This document shows, one piece after another, positions 54,812-64,000 of a DNA stretch of 64,000 nucleotides (position 1 is its first letter; each line of letters starts with the position of its first letter). The translations under genes and the position numbers were made by a program. The notes beneath the pieces were generated by a model. It worked only from the letters and a program-made list of their open reading frames with translations. It searched no databases and was not told the origin of the DNA. Source of the stretch: Kingdonia uniflora (Eukaryota; Streptophyta; Magnoliopsida; Ranunculales; Circaeasteraceae); contig JACGCM010001161.1 of NCBI GenBank assembly GCA_014058105.1, positions 2,108,001-2,172,000 on the forward strand, written 5' to 3'.

Positions 54812-57000
54812 GAGGTGCTTTGGGCTTCACATTGGGCTTCATAGGAATAAACATATACTTGATACCACATTTTGTAAATATGTACGTATTGTTACGTCTC
54901 TTACTATCAACATCTAAATCAAACAACAAAGGTCGTCCAGGAATAATATGGCAAACATCCATGTCAACGACATCGCACAAAATCTCCTCACTATATTTAC
55001 CAATAGTAAAATGAACCCGACATTGATGTGTAACCTTAGAAACACAAGTATCATTGATCCAATAAATAGTATCCGGATGCAAACTAAGAGCTAAAACAAG
55101 CTTCAGAACCACCGATTTAGAAATATTATTTTATCTCGAACTACCATCAACGATAAATTTGGCGAGTTTACCGTTAATCAAGCATTGGGAACGAAATATG
55201 TTATTGTATTAGGAATTTGCGACCTATCTCCTTGTTGTGTAAAGAGAAGTTTACGAAAAACACAACATCGTTCATCTTCTTCATCACATCCATCAAAAAC
55301 TTCTTCAATAATATTCGACGAAGACTCAAATAAAATCGGATCACATAGAGCCAAAATGGATGGATGCTCATGAACCTCACCATCAACGACGACCTCCTCA
55401 TCATGTTGTGTTAAATTTACTCGAGGGTTTGCATTATTTCGAGAAGGGCAAATATTGGATGCATGACCTTGTTGGTTACAACGATAACAATAATTTTGTT
55501 TAGGGCGGGCATAAGGGTCGGTGGGGTGTTCAAGCAAAGGTTTAGGGTTGAAGGGTTGGTTATTTTGGTATTGGTTAGGAGGGCGATTATAGAGTTGCGG
55601 GAAACGGATGTTTGTTGTAGAGTTATGGGTTTGTGGAGAATTGTTTAAGTTGGATGAATGGGTATTTATAAGGGATGTGTTGGGTATAAAATTGTTTATT
55701 TGAGGAGATGAGGATGATGAATACCCTCGGTATTGTGGCCGCCCATTATTAAAAAATTATTTGGCTTTATCGAGAAATTGTTCTGCTCGTTAAGCTAACT
55801 CAATAGCGATATCCATAGAAGGAATATGTGACATTGACATCTTGTCTTGAATCTCAAAACGTAAACCTCCAATGAAACAACTAAGTTGTTTGACCTCGTT
55901 CTCACTCATTCCATTACACGCCGATAAACTGTAAAAATCTTCAAGATATTCGGCAACGGGGCGAGTATCTGGTTTTAAATTTCAAAGTTGGTCATAAAGA
56001 ATTACTTCGTAGTTAGAAGGTAGAAAACGACGTCGTAGATATTTTTTCATTTGCGCCCAATCATGAATAGACAATTTTCCCTCTTTACGATGAGTCTCGA
56101 CAATACTATCCCACCAAGCGTTAGTACTACTCTTGAGCTTATATGATACGAGCGAAGTTTTCTTTTCCTCCAGAATATGCATGTAATCAAAAAAAAATTC
56201 CACCATAGAAAGCCAATCGAGAAAGTCTTCGACATGAAGATGGCCATTAAAGGCCGGAAGATCGACCTTCATCTTGTACTCAAATTGATAGGGTTGTGCT
56301 TGGTGAGGTGTAAAATATGAATAATGAATATATGAATCGGGAGGTCACCCACGTACGTTATCAACAAGAGCCATATCGTTCATATATAATTCATAATCAT
56401 GGCTTTTTTGTTGGGATTAGTAACCGGGTGAGTAGTTTTGGTGCTTATTGGTCTTTTGTGGAGTGTGGTGGTGTTGTATAATTTCATATTGGTGGTAGTG
56501 GTTTGGGGAAAAGACAAAATAGATGAATTGGTGAGGGTTGCCTAGATTATTGTGGTCGTTTATGACTATATCAACATGGGTATTAGAAAATATTGGGTTT
56601 TTTGGTTGTGATAATGTGGGAACGGTATTAGGGTTTTGACGGGTTGAGATGATTTGAGGTTGGTATTGGGTTATTTTGGTGGGGGTTTTATGGGTGTTGG
56701 GGGTGAGTGTAAGGTCGAAATTTCGAGAAGCGAAGGGTGGGGTGCATATAGGTAAAGTTGTGGATGGTGAAAAAGGTATGGAAGTAACGGGGGTTGAGGA
56801 TGGTGATAGCTTACTTACTTGTATAGTGAGGTTGTTGATGGTTGGGGCGAGTTGTTGAACTTGTCGATTAGAAGCTTCGATTTTATCCTCCAAGCAATTA
56901 AGTTTTTCGGTGACCTCTTCCCTCGTCACAAGGTTTCCAAGATTTCCGTCTTGGGCATGGTCTTCATTTTTGTTGTTCACCATCTTGGCACAGGCCTACG
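54812..57000 (-). pseudogene. Gypsy fragment gag, zinc knuckle and protease
   Basis: 56417-56983 has the gag N-terminus (MVNNKNEDHAQDGNLGNLVT, VTEKLNCLEDKIEA) and a Pro/Thr/Asn-rich stretch. 55982-56272 carries the capsid-like core (LPAFNGHLHVEDFLDWLSMV). 55178-55537 has a CCHC knuckle, CYRCNQQGHASNICP. 54812-55112 has protease remnants (CDVVDMDVCHIIPGRPLLFD). Stops occur between blocks. Confidence 0.75.
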
Positions 57001-57018
57001 ACTGAATCTGATACCACT

Positions 57019-57290
57019 TAATATAGAACACGTAGCGAAAGCAATTTGAATCCAAAAAATAAAAGAGATTGCAAGGAAAAAAATAATAAAGAAATTTTTT
57101 TTATTGATTTTGGTTGAATGCATCTCTCAACTATTACATGCTTATTTATAATAGAGCTAGAAGATTCTCATATTAGAATGATCATATTATTTAAACATAA
57201 GCTTAATCTAGAAACAAATAAAACTATAAAAAAAATTAAACCTAATGAATTTAGAAGTATGATTGGGCTTAATCATTTAAAGGCCCTGCA
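57019..57290 (-). repeat. LTR of the gypsy fragment
   Basis: About 272 bp next to the primer site, ending GGCCCTGCA. There is no partner LTR in the window. Confidence 0.55.
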
Positions 57291-57293
57291 TTA

Positions 57294-58841
57294 GTCGCCT
57301 TCGAGCTATCGAGGCAAAGACCGTGCTCTCTGATACTAGATATTGAAAACAGAGTTAAAAAAAATATATTTATTGATCAAACATTGGATTACAACATATG
57401 GCAAGCCAATGCCTATCACTCGCCCATACACTATTACATGCCATTTTTGAGATTGACCGAGCCACAATTCTAACCTACGTGTTTTCATACTACCGCATGA
57501 CGTAACATGTGTTCTCTAGCACTAGAAATGTCTAGATTTTTTCTGAAATGTGACAGTTTATTGAAGATGGACTGTTCTTCTGAAAAAATTGTTGTATGAT
57601 TTATTGAAGGAAAATAAGAGTCTAGAAAGAAAAAGTTGTTGTATGACTCAAAACTAGCCACACGACTACATATTTCATTGAAAATTACTGAATAACAATG
57701 TCAAAATGTCGAAGTATCCTTTGGGTCTTTGTTCTTGTGGAAATATTTTATTTGGGAAAATTACTTTTTTTTGAGAACACTACATATAAGATTGCAGCCA
57801 CCTTACCCCACACCACAACTCAAAAAAATAAATAATTGACCCCCAACCAAATTAGTGGGTTGACTGGAACCTGCTGAAACCCATTATATTTCTCCTTCAT
57901 TTCCCCACCCCCATTTCTAAACAAGATGGAGATCTTAGAACCACTAAACCTATTATATCCTCTAGTTGCTCTATTTACATGTCTGTTACTATACTATACA
58001 ACAAGGTCGAGGATGAATACCCCACCGGAGCCACGACGATGGCCTATCATCGGCCATCTCCATCTCCTTGGAGGACCAGGCCTATTACATGTGAAACTAG
58101 CCAAGCTCGCAGAAAAGTATGGTCCTGTCATGCTTCTCCATATCGGGGCCCGACCCACACTTATTGTTACTGATGCTGACGCAGCCAAAGAGTGTTTCAC
58201 TACCAACGACCTCACGTTTGCTTCTCGGCCTCGCCTATCCACTGGTAAAATCCTTGGGTACGACTTTGCTGGTATAGTTTGGACTCCATACGGTTCCTAC
58301 TGGCGTGACCTTAGACGTATTTGTACCATTGAGCTTCTTTCGTCTCATAGACTTAATAACTTATCCTACATTCGGCACGAGGAGACAATTAACCTTGTAA
58401 AAGGAATTGGTGAGAAGTCTAGTGAGTTGGGATCGGTTGTGGTGGTGAGGGACAATCTGTTGGATATGGTGACGGCTACTATGTTGCGAATGGTGAGTAT
58501 CGGGAGATGTTTGAGTTTTGGAGGTGAAGAAGAGAGAAGAGAGTTTAAGAAGTTGGTTGAAGAGTCCTTTTACTATGCTGGAGTACCTGTAATAGGTGAT
58601 TCTTTGCCTTGGTTGGGGTGGTTAGACTTGAATGGAACGCAACGTGCCATGAATCAGATTGCTAATCGGTTGGACTCTGTTGCTCAGACATGGATCGATA
58701 ATCGAGTTAATGAGAGGCGCTCAGGGGATACGGGAGCTGACTTCTTGGATGTTATTCTGAACATGGCTGAAGAAAATTCCTTTGCTAGCTTATCTGAAGC
58801 TACACCTGAAAGGAGGAACACTATTATCAAAGCACTTCTTC
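57294..58841 (+). repeat. Duplicated segment, copy U2
   Basis: It starts inside the copia 1 leader (GTCGCCTTCGAGCTATCGAG) and includes a copia 1 LTR (about 57342-57525) without the MITE. It continues through the P450 upstream region without copia 2 into P450 copy 4. It is the partner of U1. Confidence 0.85.
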
Positions 58842-58852
58842 AAAAAAAATAA
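57926..58852 (+). pseudogene. CYP82-like P450, copy 4, exon 1 (open but cut off)
   Basis: 305 codons match exon 1 of the intact gene (MEILEPLNLLYPLVALFTCL, PPEPRRWPIIGHLHLLGGPG, CFTTNDLTFASRPRL, YGSYWRDLRRICTIELL). The exon should end in CTTCTTCTG|GT but continues CTTCTTC then an A-rich run, giving a stop three codons later. The ExxR helix, PERF and heme Cys are all in exon 2, which is not found in the window. The exon tail and splice donor reappear at 60932-60972. A 20-bp gap just upstream removes the TATTTAAGG present in copy 3. Probably non-functional despite the open frame. Confidence 0.88.
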
Positions 58853-58908
58853 AAAAAATAAAAAAAATTAATAAGTTAACTTAGTGAGGCACTTTAGAGA
58901 TACTCTTA

Positions 58909-60913
58909 GAGCACCTATAGCAGCTAGGTCGATTATGAGGTAGCAGATGGATTGATTTTTCCACCCTCTAAAAACACCAATCCACCCCACAACAGCTAGG
59001 TGGAGATGCTGACGTGGTCACCCCAAGCCCACCTTGAGAGTGGTCTCTCCACCCTCTGGGTGGATTTTTGGTGGATTGATGTCGTGCAGTCCAGAACTGC
59101 GCGTACTCCATGAGCCAATAGAATGATAACACTTGTCAAGCTTTAAGTGGCTCCCCTGCCCCGCACTTCAGAACTGCGTATAGTGTGTACTTTCAAGATT
59201 GAGACACGTGGACGGTTGGGATTCAAACTTGGCTAACGGCTAGTTCTTGCCGCGCAGTTCTGAACTGCGCGGCTAGAGCCTGCATGAAAATTCCAATCCT
59301 TCCCCTCTTCATACTTGGTTTTGTATTTTGGTGATCAGAAGGCATATCGTTTTGGGCAAACTTGTTTGGCAAACATCTCAACGACTAGTTTGTTGGCCAA
59401 ACTTGTTTGACAAGAAGCTCAACGGCTAGTTTTTTTGTCAAACTTGTTTGACAAGAAGCTCAACGGCTAGTTTTTTTACCAAACCTGTTTGACAAGAAAC
59501 TCAACGGCTAGTTTTTTTATCTATAAAAACTATTCATCTTGTACACTTTATTCTCTTACTTTTCTACACTCAACTATATTCTCTTAAAAATCATTCATCT
59601 TCTAAACTCTACTTTATTATCTTGTTATCAATTTCGCCCAATCATGTCTGGCCCATAACTCTCATCCTTGTCATTATCGTCCGGAAGCGAAGAGCTCTTC
59701 CGATGTTAAATTGAGATGATGCACGAGTACAACAAAGTTATGATTGAGATGGGAGAAGCGGAAGAAAAAATGCAAAAGGCATCACGGAGGCGGGGTGGTA
59801 GTAAAATGGGAAGGATTGACAAACAGAAATGCCGTAATCATAAATTGGGTGAGTTTAGCCTTAATCGTGATTATTTTGGTGTCAACCTAGTCTTCGCCGG
59901 TATCCTATTTCGTCGTCGATTCTGTATGATCGAAGGTGTATCAACGTATTTATGATCAAGTTATTTTGACAAACCCCTATTTAATTCAAAGAGAAAATAC
60001 TGCTAAGACGATGGGCTTATCGTCGCACCAAAAGATAACGTGTGCACTCCGCATGTTATGTTACGGTACGAGCACAGACGCCCAAGATGAATAGGTTCGG
60101 ATTGGGGAGTCTACAGGTAATTTGAGTTTGAAAGAATTTTACAAAACAATTATAACACTATTCAAAGCTCAATACCTTAGATCTCCCGATGAAAATGATA
60201 TATTATACTTGTTAGAAGTGAATGAATCGCGAGGCTTCCCGGTGATATTAAGTAGTTTAGATTGTATGCATTGGAAATAGAAGAGTTGTCCTACTGGGTG
60301 GGCAGGACAATATACCAGGTATAAGAAAATCCCAACAGTGATTTTAGAAGCGATTGTATCACATGATCTTTGGATATGACACGCATTCTTTAGGGTGCCC
60401 GGTTCTAACAACGACGTAAACGTCTTGCATAAAGGGTGGCTTTTCAACAACTTATCCAATGGAGTTGCGCCGCCTTACAATTACAATATTGGCACGGTCC
60501 CGCATACTATGAAGTATTATTTAGCGGACAGAGTTTATCCAAAATGGTAATTAATTGTTCAAACCATAAGAAATCCGTTCAACGATGCAAAAAAATATTT
60601 TTGCAAAGATGCAAGAAACATGTCGGAAAGACGTAGAGCGTGCTTTTGGGGTATTACAAGCTAGGTTTCAAATATTGGCACACGGTACGCGATTTTGGAA
60701 GCCTAGTGATCTAGCAATTATTATGTACGCATGTATAGTCATGCACAACATGATCGTCGAAGATGAACGTCATAGTTATATCCGACAAGTGGACATTAAT
60801 CCTGAGTTTAGAGATTCTGTGAAGAATTGGAAAGAGGACTTAAATTCAAGACACGCAATCAATACTATGGTACAGTATATCGAGAAAATTCGTGAAATTA
60901 GAAATGAAGGTGC
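58909..60913 (+). mobile_element. PIF/Harbinger element with transposase, 3' truncated
   Basis: The left end GAGCACCTATAGCAGCTAGG follows TTA (58906-58908) and matches the MITE ends. Subterminal palindromes lie at 59081-59103, 59159-59180 and 59250-59272. Tandem CAACGGCTAGTTTTTTT repeats follow (59360-59520), then TATA-like CTATAAAAACTATTC (59521-59535). No right terminal repeat is present; the element stops around 60913, where the P450 tail resumes. Confidence 0.8.
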
Positions 60914-60930
60914 TTATTATTTTGTTTCGG
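59644..60930 (+). pseudogene. PIF/Harbinger DDE transposase remnant
   Basis: The N-terminal region is short and broken (EMMHEYNKVMIEMGEAEEKM; RRGGSKMGR; FRRRFCMIEGV). The DDE core is spread over frames: first Asp in LDCMHWK (60253-60276), second Asp in PGSNNDVNVLHK (60401-60430), and Glu in DVERAFGVLQARFQILAHGT (60632-60690). IIMYACIVMHNMIVEDE follows. The C-terminal end IREIRNEGAYYF runs into the P450 tail, so the last residues are lost. All three catalytic residues can be seen, but frameshifts and stops prevent expression. Confidence 0.8.
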
Positions 60931-60970
60931 TTCTGAAAGGAGGAATACTATTATCAAAACACTTCTTCTG

Positions 60971-61139
60971 GTTAGTTTTTTCACAATATTAATCCAATAT
61001 CCTTAGTATTAGCTCAATATTTTGTTTCGGTCCTGATTCAGTTAACGTAGACCTTTTTCCTTGTAATTATTTTATTTATACTATTCAGGGATCTGTCCAA
61101 CCCCAGTTCACCTTTCCAAAAAAAAAAATGGCTTTATTA
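60971..61139 (+). other. Start of the P450 copy 4 intron
   Basis: GTTAGTTTTTTCACAATATT and ATTAATCCAATAT...GCTCAATATTTTG match 33366-33450 of the intact gene's intron. Copia-derived sequence takes over after about 61140. Confidence 0.7.
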
Positions 61140-64000
61140 AATTATTATCATTATCTATTTATCTCTTGTGTTGTGGATGCATATACCTTACTTCATCAAA
61201 ACCTCCGATCAGTAATACTTCCTAGGATAAAAACAATATTATCAGGAAAAAGAGTACAACACGCATGTGTCCACATCAGGGTATGACTACTCCCTCTGAC
61301 GTCGTTCTCCCCCGAAATATATCCCCCTGAGATGTATCTCCCCGAGATATTGATAAATAAAAATTTTGTATGCCGATTCTGTGTACCAGCTGTTTGAACG
61401 TAAGTGGTGCAAGAGTATTTGTGAATAGGTTTGCAAAGTTATCTTCTGAAATATCTTGAATAATGCCAATCTCATTTGCCTTTCGTAATTCATAAGTATG
61501 GAATGACTTTTATGAAATGTGTTTTGCTTTGTTGCCATTGACTTGAATTATGCAAGCCGAGTTGTCTTTATACATAGTCGATATATTATCTTGGATAGAA
61601 CATGCCACAACTTCAGCTGATGTGATGTACCATGGATCACAACCATCATTTTTTGCCAGCTTTATGAAGTGCGAGAATCTCCTCGTGGTTTGAAGATGTA
61701 ACTACCACTGTTTGTTTCATTGATCTCCAAGACTCTTTATATATCCCTGGACATAAACACATAATTCATATGACAATGGCCTCTATGTGGGCCTGACAAG
61801 TATTTTGTATCGGTGTGCCATATAATTTACCGTTAACCATTTTGACCGATCAAATACCTCAGAATGTGCCTGATCTCATTCCAGTGTCTTTAGGTAAAAA
61901 CAAAATTATGACAAGCCAAACAGTTCACTGCGAATGAGTCATCGGAATTAGTATACCCAACTAACTATAACAAAACACTTCCTAGCTATGGCGTCATGGC
62001 CCTAGGAGTTTCTCCCCTCTTTAAGATGGTGGAAGATGTCGTTGTCCACATCCAAGTGATGGGCATGCAATAAACGACTTAGCACCATGTGTTATATCAG
62101 TACTGAAGTGTTAAATAACTTTTTCGATATATATTGTTTGGTGTACGAGTATGTCATTACCAAGATGTTCGATGTGCAAATCGAGACACTACTTGATTTC
62201 CTAAGGTTTTTTATTTTGAATTTTTTTCTAAGGTATTCGACGATTCTCGCGATCTCCCCTGGAGTTCTAATGATATCATAATTATTTAGTACATTGTTAT
62301 GATGACAATGAAGCTAATGTATTCTAAATATGAGTGCATAGACAGATAATAATATTTGCAAAGTCTTCGACCTTCAAATACTCAGTCAACTTACTATGTC
62401 TCATGGGCCTTGATTACTTCAAGTCAGCAATAAATTTTTGAGTTTATTATATATATATACGTCGTGTGTCGGGCTTAATTGCTTTCAGAAGCTTTTACCA
62501 CCCCAGGTGACTTCATATAAATTTGTGTATCTAGTTTCCCATATAGATACGTGGTATTTATATCAGACGCATGTCTAGTTTGTCCTTGACAACTTGACAG
62601 AATGATTAGTATCGAAACTGTATAGCGTCCATAACTGAATAATAGGTTTGCAATCGATGCCAGATCTCTTAAAGAATTCTTGGGCAACAATTCTTGCCTT
62701 GGCCAAATTATCTCTCTAAGTTAATCATGTTCTCATACCATTCCTATTTATAACTGACATGCTCAATGGTATAACTTTGTATTATACTTGTAAGTTAAGC
62801 TCTGCTTGGATTCCAGGCGCCCACTTTGTCTAATGTACAACAACACACAATCGTTTACAATAAGTGGTTATGAATCCTCATCCTTGATGGCGAGCATAAC
62901 AGTGAATATGAATACTTTGTCGACAAATGTCTACTGAATGATCCTACGTTGTGTTTATTACAGACTTTTAATAGACCGATATCTTTTTATTATCATATGT
63001 ATGTGCCCCCCCCCTCGGGCTTGTCTCGTAATGCATCAACTGGTCGCATAGCTACTATGGCCTCGTTGATGGGTGGTTTAATCTTCGATGAACTGATTGC
63101 ACCATTAGTCATATTTGTCTTTTATTCTGCAGCTCCCCGGCTCAGAATACTTTCTTTTAACGGTGCTCCACACTAAGCGCGAGCCTCAGATTTGTTTGTG
63201 GTACTAATTCTCCCAGAACGTTCAGCTGTGTAGGTGTATTACGTGTTGGTGCATACACATACAATACTTCAATAGGCCTATGAATGTGTCTGACAATTCA
63301 GTTGCGACCTATTGGAGGTTTTTAAACCGTTGAACCTTATTGTCACTTAACTTATGTTAAGGGATCTAGAAAAGACGACGATGGTATTTTCCAACTAATC
63401 TTGGAAACATCCTCAGCATTGACTGTCATATCTCCCCCCAATGCTGAGAATATCATCTCATCAAAGCGATATTTATTTGCCCTACAGTATATACGTCGCT
63501 AGTGGGTTTCAAATATCTAGTGATAGATGTGAAACATAATGTACATAATATCATGCCAACGCTGAGGGTCCCATCTTCATACATTATGGTGGTACGATTG
63601 GCACATGTAATGAACATCCAATTATTCGTCAATGGGCGACACTTGGCTCCTACCCAGTTACTGGTTGCTTTTGGGGGAAAATTTGATGACTTTTTATAGG
63701 ACGTACCTTAATTAGTGTTGTTGGAGCATGAATGCATATCCCGCACACTAGCTGTCGTGATCGTAATAACAGTGGCTTAACAATTATCCTAAATCACTTA
63801 ATTGGGTTCTCTACCAATCCTGAGTTGGGTATGGTATGGGGTACCCGCGATGCTCAATCATCTATCACATTTAGCAGTAAAATAATCATCAAAAGCCTGT
63901 GAGTTTAACTCTCAAACCCTCATTTAGTTACATCAATCGACTTTGGTCACTTAATCCAGGAACTAAGTCAGCGATCGAATAATTTAAGTGAGAAGTCGTG
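61140..64000 (-). pseudogene. Ty1/copia element 3, heavily decayed
   Basis: Minus-strand blocks run in order off the right edge. Integrase C-terminus lies near 63450-63680 (MGPQRWHDIMYI-like, then FSALGGDMTVNAEDVSKISW at 63375-63460). A linker (about 63001-63180) and an RT N-terminus follow, with DINTTYLYGKLDTQIYMKSP (62475-62690). Next are RNase H pieces (QTVVVTSSNHEEILALH, near 61690) and the C-terminus with ENFANLFTNTL (61385-61450). A 3' region follows to about 61140. Stops and frame changes are present throughout. The LTR ends were not resolved. Confidence 0.7.

Larger units (their letters stand above)
54812..57290 (-). mobile_element. Gypsy gag-protease fragment with 5' LTR
   Basis: The minus strand runs from an LTR (57019-57290) and Met-tRNA-type primer site (sense AGTGGTATCAGA, 57007-57018) through gag to protease. 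It stops abruptly at the P450 copy 3 breakpoint. RT and everything downstream is missing. No duplication was found, so it may mark a rearrangement joint rather than a simple insertion. Confidence 0.75.
58806..60970 (+). repeat. 36-bp direct repeat of the P450 exon-1 end on both sides of the Harbinger element
   Basis: 58806-58841 and 60932-60967 share CTGAAAGGAGGAAYACTATT, then ATCAAARCACTTCTTC, with two differences. The second copy keeps the splice donor CTG|GTTAGT and the following intron start, which matches 33366-33480 of the intact gene. Confidence 0.85.

Noticed and set aside
57926..58852. Copy 4 as a functional short P450
   Set aside because: The frame is open, but the ExxR, PERF and heme-binding parts are missing and the end is formed by an A-rich insertion.

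Overview
This is a stretch of plant nuclear DNA, almost certainly from a eudicot. It is AT-rich and intron-containing, with no operons, CRISPR arrays, rRNA or recognisable tRNA genes. It is filled with plant transposable elements: Ty3/gypsy chromovirus and Ogre/Tat, Ty1/copia, PIF/Harbinger, hAT and Mutator-like MITEs, and a tRNA-derived SINE. The species cannot be read from the sequence.

Only two loci look like intact host genes. One is a two-exon cytochrome P450 of CYP82 type (32442-34863, 520 aa). The other is a three-exon SCNM1-like zinc-finger gene (35539-36852, 246 aa), a minor-spliceosome factor family. Three broken copies of the same P450 lie downstream: a full-length pseudogene split by retroelements (37358-44736), a 5' fragment (54667-54811), and a copy with a good exon 1 but a severed exon 2 (57926-60970). 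The window is therefore a decaying tandem CYP82 array.

Layout: 1-1765 PIF/Harbinger remnants including a Myb-like ORF1; 2100-3970 a plant-mobile-domain pseudogene; 4190-8115 MITEs, a SINE and duplicated non-coding segments; 8583-13931 a gypsy chromovirus; 14222-29160 two Harbinger MITEs, one holding a complete 13.9-kb Ogre/Tat element with an antisense spliced coiled-coil gene; 30310-32089 a solo LTR nested in another solo LTR; 32442-44736 P450, SCNM1-like gene and P450 pseudogene, the last hosting a gag-only LTR element and a solo LTR; 45407-49884 copia element 1 (reverse transcriptase core deleted); 50308-54397 copia element 2 (no gag); 54812-57290 a gypsy gag-protease fragment; 57294-60970 a second copy of the P450 upstream segment plus P450 copy 4, invaded by a PIF/Harbinger transposase element; 61140-64000 a decayed copia element.

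Most element boundaries are supported by target-site duplications. Duplicated segments preserve empty sites, so insertions can be ordered in time. Every retroelement polyprotein is broken; the longest clean stretches are the copia 2 RT-RNase H frame and the antisense gene of the Ogre element.
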